This document shows, in pieces, positions 15,138 to 23,446 of a DNA stretch of 23,909 nucleotides (the first letter of the stretch is position 1; each line of letters opens with the position of its first letter). The notes beneath the pieces are model-generated. The model saw nothing but the letters and a program-made list of their open reading frames with translations, was not told the origin of the DNA and did not search any database. The DNA is from Suilimivivens sp963638365 (GTDB lineage: Bacteria > Bacillota > Clostridia > Lachnospirales > Lachnospiraceae). Position numbers and translations under genes: made by a program. Location: positions 1-23,909 of the forward strand of contig CAVHRK010000029.1 of assembly GCA_963638365.1 (NCBI GenBank), written 5' to 3'.

Positions 15138-16103
15138 CAAGTATACTCCACGATAATGCTCGAGAAAAGTCTTTTTTTCCTCTTCCAGATCCAGAAGCCG
15201 GTAAAGCTTCTCCATATTCTTCATCGGTATCCATGCCTTACCCGAATTATAGTAAAAATTAGCTATTTTCCAGAATTTTTCCGGATAAGCAAGTCTTCCA
15301 TACAAATGAAGCTTCTCTGCATCGGCAAGCGGACGAACCTTTTCATATTCCTCAATCAGTTGAAATGCAAGCTTTTCCTGCCAGGAAGTTTTCTCTAAGA
15401 TCTTGCGCAGAAAGAGCCCAAGGTCTCTTGTCATATCTCCAATGGCACACTTCTCGAAATTAATCAGAAAAGCCTGTTCCTGTTCAACCAGAATATTATG
15501 ATACTGAAAATCTCCATGACAGATCCCTGAAGGTACAGGCAATGTTGAGAATTTCTGCATCTCTTCTTCAATCCGAAGAGCCTGTTCAAAAAAATAGGTA
15601 TAGTTCTGCATGAGCAGAATTTCAAAATCCGACTTCTGGCTTCTGGTCTTTAAAAACCGACGGATCTTCTTTAATTCTCTGGTACGACGACCAAATTCCA
15701 AAACAGAATTCTCCGGTATTTCCACAGGTGCACTTCCCTGCTGCCAGAGTAATGTCCTGTGAAGCTGTGCCAGCGTACGGACTGCCTGATTGCAGTTTCC
15801 GGGATCCCTCAGATCACATTCCCTGCCCGCAGAATAAGTCTTAAGAACATAGGCCGTCCCGTCAAAATCCATGGTCAGAAGCTCCCCTTCTTTATTCTTA
15901 AGGATCTGTTCTGCCGGAAACTGTTGTCCATGAAGAAGCTCTAAAATCTCATTTTGCAAAAAGATTTTGTTTCTTCTTTCCATATATTCTTTAAAAATCA
16001 GCATTCCCTGATTTGTTTCACAAAGAATAGCGCCTCGCCCCTTCGTGGTGCGAAGCACTTCTACATCATAATTGTCAAGCAGCGAAACGCATCTGTCGTT
16101 CAC
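15135..16103 (-). CDS. CotS/YutH-type spore-coat kinase-fold protein
   Basis: This belongs to the CotS family, kinase-fold (aminoglycoside/choline phosphotransferase-like) proteins found in spore coats. The biochemical role is mostly unknown. The 322-residue product has an N-lobe with a possible nucleotide-binding strand (RTTKGRGAILCETNQG) and a Lys in LIFKEY. It has the Brenner motif CHGDFQYHNIL near 195-205, and LINFEKC where a kinase has its Mg-binding DFG-like Asp. Here that residue is Asn, as often in this family, so catalysis is uncertain. The start is GTG with AGGGGG 7 nt upstream. A TTG two codons earlier would be too close to that site. It follows cca by 56 bp in the same orientation. 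Confidence 0.82.
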   Translation of the reverse strand: MNDRCVSLLDNYDVEVLRTTKGRGAILCETNQGMLIFKEYMERRNKIFLQNEILELLHGQQFPAEQILKNKEGELLTMDFDGTAYVLKTYSAGRECDLRDPGNCNQAVRTLAQLHRTLLWQQGSAPVEIPENSVLEFGRRTRELKKIRRFLKTRSQKSDFEILLMQNYTYFFEQALRIEEEMQKFSTLPVPSGICHGDFQYHNILVEQEQAFLINFEKCAIGDMTRDLGLFLRKILEKTSWQEKLAFQLIEEYEKVRPLADAEKLHLYGRLAYPEKFWKIANFYYNSGKAWIPMKNMEKLYRLLDLEEEKKTFLEHYRGVYL

Positions 16104-16159
16104 ATTCAATCCCCCTAACCACTGTCATGGTCTATCCTATGAACGATTCCGGCAAAGTA

Positions 16160-17497
16160 TTACTGTTTTGCCACAGACAATAAATATTCTTTTGTATTTC
16201 TGGAAGGATCTTCAATTACAAGTGCCAGAAGCTCCTTTAACTTCACACCGACCTGCGGGCCTTCCGGAATACCGGCTTCCCGGATCAGATCACTTCCTGT
16301 TACTGCAAGCTGTTTCAAGGAAACGCACTCCCTGTTGGCAACGATATCTTCATATATTTCCTTTAATTTTGCAAGCTCCTGCTCCTTTTCCTGACGCTTA
16401 TACATACTCTGCGCCAGCGTATCCGCTTCCCGTACTTCAAACAATAACGGAAAAATATCATCCCCGATCTTATTTACCGCACGGCGCACGCTTTTCTTCG
16501 ACAGTTCAATACGGACATCATGGTATCTTACCAGATTCGTCACATAATAAATCGATTTATTATCAAATTTCAGCCTCCGCATAATTTTCTGTGCATAAGC
16601 TGCTGAAATTTCCGGATGACCGTGGAAATGATTAATTCCATTCTCATCGGTTGTAATGGTATCCGGCTTGCCTATATCATGGAACAACATCGTAAGACGC
16701 AATACCTTATCCGGACGGATTTCACACATGGAATGCAGAATATGCTCTCCCACCGTATAACAATGGTGAGGATGATTCTGATTCGTCGTCATGCAGACAT
16801 CAAATTCCGGAAGAATGACCTTCGTAATTCCGGTTTCATATGCAATCCGCAAATAATCCGGATGGGGAGAGGTCACCAGCTTTACGAGCTCCGTCTGGAT
16901 CCGCTCTGCACTGATATTTTTCAGATTCGGTGCAAGCACCTGAATGGCAGCCGCTGTCTTTTCTTCGATCTCATACCCGAGCTGTGCCGAGAACCTCACC
17001 GCACGCATCATCCGCAGCGCATCTTCCGTAAAACGCTCTATCGGATTCCCTACACAGCGGATCACCCGTTTTTCAAGGTCCCCTGTTCCGTCAAAAGGAT
17101 CCACCAGTCCCTGTTCGTCATTATAGGCCATGGCATTAATGGTGAAATCCCGCCGCTTCAGATCTTCAATTAAGTTCGAGGTGAAAATAACCTCCTTGGG
17201 ATGACGGCAGTCCTCATATTCCCCATCGATCCGGTAGGTCGTGACTTCATAGCCAATGCCATGCAGCATAATGGTCACCGTACCATGCTTAATCCCTGTA
17301 TCAATCGTATGGGAAAACAGTTCTTTGATCTGCAGGGGTTTCGCCGAGGTCGTAATATCATAATCTTCAGGGATTCTTCCAAGAACCGAATCACGAATAC
17401 AGCCGCCTACAGCATATGCTTCGTAGCCGGCTTCCGTAATCGTTCTTATGATCTGTTTTACATCTTCGGGTAATTCAATTTGTCTGATTGGACTCAT
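16160..17497 (-). CDS. cca: CCA tRNA nucleotidyltransferase (class II, with HD domain)
   Basis: This enzyme adds or repairs the 3' CCA end of tRNAs. The 445-residue protein shows the nucleotidyltransferase signature AVGGCIRDSVLGRIPEDYDITT (about 29-50, with catalytic EDYD). It then has RRDFTINAMAY, RFTEDALRMMRAVRFSAQLG, which contributes to nucleotide recognition, and the C-terminal HD domain with LFHDIGKPDT. Its length matches clostridial CCA enzymes. AAAAGGA abuts the ATG, and a possible AGGT site lies about 11 nt away, so initiation may be weak or coupled to proS, which ends 33 bp upstream. Pairing with proS makes this a tRNA-function pair. Confidence 0.95.
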   Translation of the reverse strand: MSPIRQIELPEDVKQIIRTITEAGYEAYAVGGCIRDSVLGRIPEDYDITTSAKPLQIKELFSHTIDTGIKHGTVTIMLHGIGYEVTTYRIDGEYEDCRHPKEVIFTSNLIEDLKRRDFTINAMAYNDEQGLVDPFDGTGDLEKRVIRCVGNPIERFTEDALRMMRAVRFSAQLGYEIEEKTAAAIQVLAPNLKNISAERIQTELVKLVTSPHPDYLRIAYETGITKVILPEFDVCMTTNQNHPHHCYTVGEHILHSMCEIRPDKVLRLTMLFHDIGKPDTITTDENGINHFHGHPEISAAYAQKIMRRLKFDNKSIYYVTNLVRYHDVRIELSKKSVRRAVNKIGDDIFPLLFEVREADTLAQSMYKRQEKEQELAKLKEIYEDIVANRECVSLKQLAVTGSDLIREAGIPEGPQVGVKLKELLALVIEDPSRNTKEYLLSVAKQ

Positions 17498-17530
17498 TCC
17501 TTTTACTTACCTGTATTGCAAAGGGAAGGC

Positions 17531-18961
17531 TTAGTAAGCTCTTCCCCAATATACCATTTTCTTTGCGGGTTTGCCGCAGTATACACACTTATCGGACAGA
17601 CATTCCTGATGGAACGGCATGCAGCGGCTGGTTACTGCCATGTTTTCCTTAATGGCCTCTTCACAGCTTGTCTCGCCACACCACATTGCCTTTACGAATC
17701 CAGCCTTGGTTGCGAAGATTTCTTCGAATTCTTCTCTGGTTGTTGCAGTATAAGTATGGGATTCTACATGCTTTCTTGCTTTTTCTAACATATCGGACTG
17801 CATCTGCTTTAACAGTGCATCTACGGTTTCTGCAAGCTGATCCAGTTCTACTTCGATCTTTTCTCTGGTATCACGACGGCAGATGACACACTTACCTGCC
17901 TCGATATCCTTCGGTCCGATTTCCACACGAAGCGGAATTCCACGCATTTCCTGTTCGGAGAATTTCCATCCGGGACTCTTGTCGGAATCATCGACCTTTA
18001 CACGGAAGTTACTTAATACTTCCTTCAATTCGTTTGCCTTTTCAAGAACGCCTTCCTTCTTCTGCTGGATCGGAATGATCATAACCTGTGTAGGCGCGAT
18101 CTTAGGAGGAAGCACCAGTCCGGAATCATCGCCGTGAACCATTATGATCGCACCGATAATTCTGGTGGACATTCCCCAGGAAGTCTGATGAACATATTTT
18201 AATTTGTTATCTTTGTCTGTAAACTGGATTCCGAATGCTCTCGCAAAACCGTCACCAAAATTGTGGCTGGTTCCGGATTGAAGAGCCTTACCATCATGCA
18301 TCAGTGCTTCAATGGTATAAGTTGCTTCTGCACCTGCGAACTTCTCTTTCTCGGTTTTGCGTCCCTTAATGACAGGAATAGCAAGTACTTCTTCACAGAA
18401 ATCTGCATAGACGTTCAGCATCTGCTCGGTACGTGCTTCTGCCTCTTCTGCGGTTGCGTGTGCGGTATGTCCTTCCTGCCATAAGAATTCTCTGGAACGT
18501 AAGAAAGGTCTGGTTTCCTTTTCCCAACGGACAACGCTGCACCACTGGTTATATATCTTCGGCAAATCACGATAAGACTGGATATCATTCTTATAAAAAT
18601 CACAGAACAGTGTTTCAGAAGTAGGTCTGACACACATTCTCTCCGGAAGTGGATTTAATCCCCCATGTGTTACCCAGGCTACTTCCGGTGCGAATCCTTC
18701 TACATGATCCTTTTCCTTTTCAAGTAAGCTTTCGGGGATAAACATTGGCATGTATACATTCTCTACTCCAACTGCCTTAAAGCGGTCATCAAGCTGTCTC
18801 TGGATGTTCTCCCAGATAGCATATCCTGCCGGCTTGATTACCATACAGCCCTTGACATTGGAATAGTCAATTAATTCTGCTTTCTTTACTACATCGGTGT
18901 ACCACTGCGCAAAATCCTCATTCATCGAGGTAATTGCTTCTACTAACTTTTTCTCTGCCAT
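17531..18961 (-). CDS. proS: Prolyl-tRNA synthetase, short archaeal/eukaryote-like form
   Basis: Charges tRNA-Pro with proline. The 476-residue class II synthetase has motif 1 (GCMVIKPAGYAIWENI), motif 2 (RPTSET and RPFLRSREFLWQEGHTAH, about 112-169) and motif 3 (SWGMSTRIIGAIIMVHGDDSG). It continues with an anticodon-binding domain and a cysteine-bearing C-terminal domain with CVYCGKPAKKMVYWGRAY. It lacks the editing insertion between motifs 2 and 3 that typical bacterial ProRS enzymes carry, so it is the short form found in many Clostridia and mycoplasmas. The frame opens 30 codons earlier in repeat sequence. The ATG at 18961 is preferred because GAGGAG lies 7-8 nt upstream and MAEKKLVEAITSMNEDFAQW is the family N-terminus. 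No T-box leader was seen. Confidence 0.96.
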   Translation of the reverse strand: MAEKKLVEAITSMNEDFAQWYTDVVKKAELIDYSNVKGCMVIKPAGYAIWENIQRQLDDRFKAVGVENVYMPMFIPESLLEKEKDHVEGFAPEVAWVTHGGLNPLPERMCVRPTSETLFCDFYKNDIQSYRDLPKIYNQWCSVVRWEKETRPFLRSREFLWQEGHTAHATAEEAEARTEQMLNVYADFCEEVLAIPVIKGRKTEKEKFAGAEATYTIEALMHDGKALQSGTSHNFGDGFARAFGIQFTDKDNKLKYVHQTSWGMSTRIIGAIIMVHGDDSGLVLPPKIAPTQVMIIPIQQKKEGVLEKANELKEVLSNFRVKVDDSDKSPGWKFSEQEMRGIPLRVEIGPKDIEAGKCVICRRDTREKIEVELDQLAETVDALLKQMQSDMLEKARKHVESHTYTATTREEFEEIFATKAGFVKAMWCGETSCEEAIKENMAVTSRCMPFHQECLSDKCVYCGKPAKKMVYWGRAY

Positions 18962-19033
18962 GTTATTCTCCTCTGTCCGGCTATTCATCCCTTGTGAGCC
19001 GTTTACTTTTTGTTCTGTTAAGCTCACGAATCT

Positions 19034-19066
19034 GTGCTCCGCACTCTTCATCCTGCTTCGCAGGAT
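19034..19066. repeat. Pair of small 3-nt-loop hairpins upstream of proS
   Basis: GTGC-TCC-GCAC (19034-19044) and ATCCTGC-TTC-GCAGGAT (19050-19066) are both perfect inverted repeats. On the minus strand the second is a 7-bp stem with a GAA loop. They lie 73-105 bp before the proS start codon and share the CTGC-GAA-GCAG core with the terminator-like element at 19087-19125. Confidence 0.6.
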
Positions 19067-19086
19067 ATTCGTTCGCTAATGATGCA

Positions 19087-19125
19087 AGAAAAACAAATGT
19101 CTGCTTCGCAGCCGCTTGTTTTTCT
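19087..19125. terminator. Bidirectional terminator-like hairpin after the O-antigen-ligase-like gene
   Basis: A perfect 10-bp outer stem (AGAAAAACAA/TTGTTTTTCT) encloses an inner CTGC/GCAG hairpin with a GAA/TTC loop. The T-rich arm follows the GC core on either strand. It begins 10 bp downstream of the O-antigen-ligase-like stop. Confidence 0.6.
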
Positions 19126-19134
19126 CTAACATCA

Positions 19135-20631
19135 TTATATCTTACACCATTTTGCGCCCATTGCCAATAGGATAATGAGAAATGGGAGATTCAATACGTT
19201 TGCAAAACTAACCATATTATGTACCAAATAACAGATTACGGCAACTGCAATACTGATACTGTACGGATTTTTCGACTGTTTTCCGGTTTTATAAACATAA
19301 GTGATAAAAATACTCAGATAACTAATGATTCCCATCATGCCGTGATTTACAAGCATTGTCAGAATCTCATTATGTGCATTGGTCAACCGGTCATTGCCAA
19401 AATACTGCCACAATTCGTCTGCCACCTGCGGGATGGAATAAGCATAAGTGGAAAAGCAATCCTGTCCGACGCCCACCAACTTTTGCAAAGGAGTCATCTG
19501 CGTAAGGATCATCATTGCTGCCCGGTACGTCATTCCACGTCCATTGCCCCAGGAATCGTCTCCCCACGGCAGCCGGTCATAAAGCTCCGGCAGTTCCATT
19601 CCTTTGGAAACACAAAAATAACTGTAAAGCATCACAACCGCCACAAAAGCAGCAAGGATTCCACCAAAGATCCCTAATCCTTTCCGGATCCACCTGCCGG
19701 TCTGCTCTTTGCGTTTCATCAGAATAGAGACTCCTCCCAGAAACAGTTCTCCTATTACCAATAAGAAAATCGTCAGGCTTCCACCGGTAAAATCCCCACA
19801 CAGGTTCTCCGTATCATACTGGTATCCATCCGGAATAAGCACACGCATAAGCCGGATGATCTGTGCTGATAAGCACCACATTCCCCACAGAATCATCAGT
19901 CGCGGCATTCTTCTTTTTTCATAAGAAGCGATCCATAAAAGTGTCAGGAATAAACCTGCAAAAAACAGAAACACACTGCTGCTTCCCTGTCCGAAGCCTG
20001 CCGCAAAGCCCAATAACGTGATTACAGCACTGAGAACCGTCATTCCTTTTTCTTCCGATAAAAGAAAAAGCGATGCACTCACTGCGGTGAAAATCACAAG
20101 ATACCCGGTAAACCAGTTAATATTGCCAAGCGTCGACAGAAAGCCCGGGTTACGGATTTCCAACGGAATCAGATATATGGAAAACCGATCCAGAATCCCC
20201 AGCAGGAAAACCACTCCGGAAGCGAATAATGCAAGATAAAGAATCCATTTGTCCGGCTTCCACAAAAGCCGGATCATCAGATACAACAGGCACAATACGC
20301 CATAAAGCGCAAACCCCATATTCCAGCCTTCTGTCCCGAACAATGCTTCCTTACGGTCTACCGCCAGAAGAAAGGTAAGAAACAATGTTCCTGCAAATAC
20401 GAGAATACTGATATCCGTCGCCTGAAGATGCAGGCTCCTTTTTTTCAACTCCCGGATCATCTGGATCACGAAAAACAAAAGCAAAACTGCTGCCGCACTT
20501 AAGGAAATCCGGATCCAGAAAGAATACTTCGCCTTTCCAATCTCCACGTATCCTTCTTTCATATAGAAGGGATACACCACAAACAGCAGTAGTAAATATG
20601 CAGTTACCAGTATATTAGCCGTCTTTTTCAT
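19135..20631 (-). CDS. O-antigen ligase/polymerase-like membrane protein (Wzy_C)
   Basis: Likely a multi-pass glycan ligase or polymerase acting on the outer face of the membrane. The 498-residue protein has about 11-12 hydrophobic helices and a large loop (roughly 340-420) carrying the Wzy_C-type pattern: WGNGRGMTYRAAMMIL, LVGVGQDCF, then LTNAHNEILTMLVNHGMMGIISYL. The substrate is unknown. No glycosyltransferase genes are nearby, so this is an orphan member. The start overlaps the end of the AI-2E-type gene by 17 bp, with GGAG just upstream, implying translational coupling between the two membrane proteins. The family assignment is firmer than the precise activity. Confidence 0.8.
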   Translation of the reverse strand: MKKTANILVTAYLLLLFVVYPFYMKEGYVEIGKAKYSFWIRISLSAAAVLLLFFVIQMIRELKKRSLHLQATDISILVFAGTLFLTFLLAVDRKEALFGTEGWNMGFALYGVLCLLYLMIRLLWKPDKWILYLALFASGVVFLLGILDRFSIYLIPLEIRNPGFLSTLGNINWFTGYLVIFTAVSASLFLLSEEKGMTVLSAVITLLGFAAGFGQGSSSVFLFFAGLFLTLLWIASYEKRRMPRLMILWGMWCLSAQIIRLMRVLIPDGYQYDTENLCGDFTGGSLTIFLLVIGELFLGGVSILMKRKEQTGRWIRKGLGIFGGILAAFVAVVMLYSYFCVSKGMELPELYDRLPWGDDSWGNGRGMTYRAAMMILTQMTPLQKLVGVGQDCFSTYAYSIPQVADELWQYFGNDRLTNAHNEILTMLVNHGMMGIISYLSIFITYVYKTGKQSKNPYSISIAVAVICYLVHNMVSFANVLNLPFLIILLAMGAKWCKI

Positions 20632-21676
20632 AATCTCCAGTATACCACAAAAATTTCAGGGTTTCACAAATAATTACCAGGGAAAGAGGTCCTTTAATCA
20701 CTCCTGCAACACCAAATAAATGAACTCCCGCAAACACGGAAAACAAAATCCCTATCGGCCAGATTCCAACTTTATCGCCAATCAGCCGTGGTTCGAGCAT
20801 TTCCCGGATCAGTGCACACAATGCATACAGCCCAACACACACAATCGCTTTCCAATATTCTCCGGTAAAAAAGTAAATGGCTCCGAGAGGAAGCAGCATA
20901 ATTCCCGTTCCGATAAAGGGCAGCATATCCATAAAACCCGTCAGGAATCCATAGAAAACCGCCCCAGTCATACCAATAAGGCTTAAGGTAACTGCACATA
21001 AGACACTGATGATCAGCAGAATAATCAATTGCGCCCGGAGAAATGTTTTCAGATAAACCACTACTTTCCGGAACACTTCCCGGATCCCCTGAAACTCCGG
21101 TGTCTCAAACTTCCGGGCAATCTCTCCGTAATCTTTAACCAGCAGCATTACTGCAATAAAAACAACCGCCAGAAATGCAAAGCAGGAAACAATCCCCTTC
21201 ATATAGGTAACCGACTTTCCCATAACCATCGGCATAATATTCGTCTGGAAGTTATCGGTAAAAACCGTAATCTGCTGGATCATAAAGCCCTGCAGCTTCT
21301 GTCCATTGAGTCCAAACAGCTTTTCCAGATTGTCACAGCAGCAGGAAAGTGCTGTTTCCCAGTTGGAAAAATAAGCTGGAATCCGGCTCCAGAGATCGCC
21401 CCCGCCATTCATCACAACGAAACTAAAAATCCATAAAATCCAGATAAAAAGGATGATCCAGATCGTAAGCAGAAGCCCCGCCACAAAGGATTTTTTAAAT
21501 CTGGTTTTTTGATGGACTCGCTCAATATAAGGGTTCATTGCCCAGACAATCAGGAACGCTACCAAAAACGGCGTGACAAACGGGCTGAGATATTTCATAA
21601 AAAGGTATGTGGCTAAAACCGTAAGGAAGAATTGTGTCTTTTTGTGATGAAAGAACTGCTGCATAAAAATACCCAT
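20615..21676 (-). CDS. AI-2E/YtvI-family membrane transporter
   Basis: A member of the AI-2E transporter superfamily (TqsA/PerM/YtvI). Members have been linked to autoinducer-2 or ion export, and YtvI is tied to sporulation in Bacillus; the substrate here is unknown. The 353-residue protein has the usual topology: two N-terminal helices (LSPFVTPFLVAFLIVWAMNPYIE), a helix near residue 75, a soluble stretch, then a hydrophobic C-terminal half. That half includes FMDMLPFIGTGIMLLPLGAIYF and ALIREMLEPRLIGDKVGIWP, both family hallmarks. The frame opens at 21724, but that region is an inverted repeat without a ribosome binding site. I chose the ATG at 21676, with GGAA close upstream, though 21664 is possible. 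It overlaps the next gene. Confidence 0.85.
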   Translation of the reverse strand: MGIFMQQFFHHKKTQFFLTVLATYLFMKYLSPFVTPFLVAFLIVWAMNPYIERVHQKTRFKKSFVAGLLLTIWIILFIWILWIFSFVVMNGGGDLWSRIPAYFSNWETALSCCCDNLEKLFGLNGQKLQGFMIQQITVFTDNFQTNIMPMVMGKSVTYMKGIVSCFAFLAVVFIAVMLLVKDYGEIARKFETPEFQGIREVFRKVVVYLKTFLRAQLIILLIISVLCAVTLSLIGMTGAVFYGFLTGFMDMLPFIGTGIMLLPLGAIYFFTGEYWKAIVCVGLYALCALIREMLEPRLIGDKVGIWPIGILFSVFAGVHLFGVAGVIKGPLSLVIICETLKFLWYTGDYEKDG

Positions 21677-21739
21677 ACTTTCCGGAACGATGCAAGTCTT
21701 GTGCATCGACTGAGTTATAATCATAGGGATAGTATGGGT
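21671..21739. repeat. Nested inverted repeats at the start of the AI-2E-type gene
   Basis: ACCCATACT (21671-21679) and AGTATGGGT (21731-21739) are perfect 9-bp arms, extendable by 3 bp past one mismatch. Between them CGATGCA/TGCATCG forms a 7-bp inner hairpin. On the minus strand the outer stem is followed by ATTTTT, so it could terminate transcripts from the pseudouridine synthase gene. It also contains the chosen start codon and its GGAA. Confidence 0.65.
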
Positions 21740-21763
21740 GAATGGTTGATATTCTATGCAGTT

Positions 21764-21810
21764 TTACAGAATTCCGTAACTGTGAGGGTACTGAATAGTT
21801 ACAGAATTCC
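21764..21810. repeat. Dispersed palindrome copy B flanked by 12-bp direct repeats
   Basis: TTACAGAATTCC occurs at 21764-21775 and again at 21799-21810, period 35 bp. Between and overlapping them is a 27-bp palindrome (21776-21802, GTAACT...AGTTAC) matching 12097-12123 at 23 of 27 positions. The right-hand direct repeat includes the last codons and stop codon of the pseudouridine synthase gene. Confidence 0.65.
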
Positions 21811-22560
21811 TTCATTTAAAAAGGGATCAAACAGTTCTTCTTCCGGTTCCCTCTCAAAGACCATTTCCTTATGGGTAACCGGATGCTTAAAGCTAAGCTT
21901 ATAGGCACATAATGCAACATTTTTACAGCCTATATCGCGGCTCAGTTCCTTCGACCGGTCAGAACCATACTTACTGTCACCAAGCAAAGGCATTCCTGCA
22001 TTTGACATCTGGGCACGGATCTGGTGATGGCGTCCTGTCAGAAGCTCGATCTCCATAAGGGAAACCTCTTCTCCCTCTTCCAATACCATTAAGGTAGAAC
22101 AGTGACGGTAATTCAGAATTGCTTTCTTGGCATCCGGAAAGGTTGCGTTCACGATAAGGGACAGGTTTTCACGTCCATCTTTATATAAGTAATTTTCGAG
22201 AGTGTCCCGTTCACGAATCGGAGTCCCATAAATCAATGCATAATAAAATTTCTTCATCATCCCATTCGTAACCTGATTGCTTAAGTCCGCTGCCGCCTTT
22301 TTATTCTTGGCAAATACCAGAACTCCCGAAACCGGCTGATCCAAGCGGTGAACCAGTCCAAGATACGGTTCCTGAAAAGTCTGCTTTTTCACGGCATCCT
22401 TCCCATTCTTTCCCGCCATTTCCTCTTTCTGTGTTTTCACCAGATAGTTCTTCAGTTCACTGACCATGTCCTGCTGCCCGATGCGGGAAGTCTGTGTTGC
22501 AATTCCCGCTGGCTTATAAGCAACCAGAATGTCGTTATCTTCATATAAAATGTTTTTCAT
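21799..22560 (-). CDS. RluA-family RNA pseudouridine synthase
   Basis: Isomerises a uridine to pseudouridine in rRNA or tRNA. The 253-residue protein has the RluA catalytic motif LVHRLDQPVSGVLVFAK with catalytic Asp74, preceded by the N-terminal ILYEDNDILVAYKPAGI strand pair. It then has LLTGRHHQIRAQMSNAGMPLLGDSKYG, another family hallmark. There is no S4 domain, so it resembles the compact RluA/TruC-like members. The target site cannot be inferred. The ribosome binding site is weak (AGGTT about 13 nt upstream). The last codons GGA ATT CTG TAA are repeated 35 bp downstream, and an imperfect palindrome begins at the stop. Confidence 0.92.
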   Translation of the reverse strand: MKNILYEDNDILVAYKPAGIATQTSRIGQQDMVSELKNYLVKTQKEEMAGKNGKDAVKKQTFQEPYLGLVHRLDQPVSGVLVFAKNKKAAADLSNQVTNGMMKKFYYALIYGTPIRERDTLENYLYKDGRENLSLIVNATFPDAKKAILNYRHCSTLMVLEEGEEVSLMEIELLTGRHHQIRAQMSNAGMPLLGDSKYGSDRSKELSRDIGCKNVALCAYKLSFKHPVTHKEMVFEREPEEELFDPFLNEGIL

Positions 22561-22618
22561 ATTAATCTATTAACCTGCTCTCATCATTAAGCATTGCATT
22601 TTATTCTTAGTAAAGAAT

Positions 22619-23152
22619 TTATTGTTGTGCTAATTTGTACGTCTTATCAATATATCCCTTAAACGCAGCCGGATTACTTAACAAACCATTTTTCAGTTTA
22701 TTACTCGTATTTATTGCAAGATCAAACTGTTGTTGCGAAATATCTCCACTCTGTAAAGCACTTTCAAGTTCATCCATATCATCTTCTATGATTGTTCCAT
22801 CCAGATATACAACAAGATCAAGGTACAGGTCATAAAAGTAAGGAATCCCATCTGCATCATAGCCCTGTTCAGCAATCATATCAATATAACACACCTGAAC
22901 TTCCTGCTTTTCATTCATCATAACCGTCATACAATAATACTCATTCTCAGGCATAATGCTTAACCACTGATAATTATTATTGCATACCGTTACTTCTTTG
23001 CCATTATATTTCCAAATCTGCGGTTCAGATACTTCCAAAATATCTAATATACCTATATATCCCGAAAAATCAGCCTGTCTGATCACTTTCCCGACACGCC
23101 TCTTTTTCTTCATACACTTCCATTCATCATAGGTTATTCTGCATTTATACAT
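22619..23152 (-). CDS. DUF402 family protein
   Basis: This 177-residue protein matches the DUF402 (FomD/Ntdp-like) pattern. Residues about 62-128 contain YQWLSIMPENEYYCMTVMM, VCYIDM (Asp91), DLYLDLVVYLDGT and EDDMDEL (Asp124, Asp125, Glu128). These acidic residues are the ones used for metal binding by the characterised nucleoside tri-/diphosphatases of this family. The activity of this member is inferred, not known. An N-terminal basic strand (CMKKKRRVGKVIR) precedes the fold, and the C-terminus is helical. AAGGTG 5-6 nt before the ATG supports the start. Codon and base composition are more AT-rich than in genes to the left. Confidence 0.8.
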   Translation of the reverse strand: MYKCRITYDEWKCMKKKRRVGKVIRQADFSGYIGILDILEVSEPQIWKYNGKEVTVCNNNYQWLSIMPENEYYCMTVMMNEKQEVQVCYIDMIAEQGYDADGIPYFYDLYLDLVVYLDGTIIEDDMDELESALQSGDISQQQFDLAINTSNKLKNGLLSNPAAFKGYIDKTYKLAQQ

Positions 23153-23182
23153 AATTACACCTTATTCCCCAATATAAATCTA

Positions 23183-23435
23183 CTATTTCTTTGCTGATAA
23201 TGGATTAAGCCATCCAAATTTCCATAATGTATAATAGTTCTTAGCCTTGTAATAGCCCAACATAACAAATCCTACTGGCACATCATTTTCATAAATTACA
23301 AATGGAAAAGCAGTTTCCTTATAAGCCACGCTTGAGCCAACGAATACGTCACGGAAGATACAAACCTTTCAAATTTATAACTTCTTCAAAATTATCTTCT
23401 GTTATTTCTCTAAGTTCAACCTTTTTGTCCTCCAT
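23183..23435 (-). pseudogene. Broken GNAT acetyltransferase gene
   Basis: No frame spans this region, but a GNAT-like protein can be pieced together from three frames. It starts MEDKKVELREITEDNFEEVINLK in frame from the ATG at 23435. Next comes FVSSVTYSLAQAW in another frame, then YKETAFPFVIYENDVPVGF and VMLGYYKAKNYYTLWKF in the third. The sequence then reads GWLNPLSAKK and stops, before the acetyl-CoA-binding motif A. At least two frameshifts plus loss of the C-terminal half are needed to explain it. It begins 11 bp downstream of the intact GNAT gene. The parts resemble spermine/diamine acetyltransferases of the BltD/PaiA kind, but the family call is only approximate. Confidence 0.8.
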
Positions 23436-23446
23436 AAAATTCAAAA

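Noticed and set aside
16495..16502. TTCGACA (Spo0A-box complement) inside cca
   Set aside because: Internal to a conserved coding sequence with no promoter elements, so most likely chance.
16072..16584. 170-codon plus-strand frame
   Set aside because: Antisense to cca and the CotS-like gene start. No supporting start site or homology.
18962..19051. 30-residue N-terminal extension of prolyl-tRNA synthetase
   Set aside because: It translates intergenic hairpin repeats and has no ribosome binding site. GAGGAG is correctly placed for the ATG at 18961.
18962..19134. T-box riboswitch before proS
   Set aside because: The leader is short and lacks a recognisable T-box sequence or a specifier-loop architecture. 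Only small hairpins are present.
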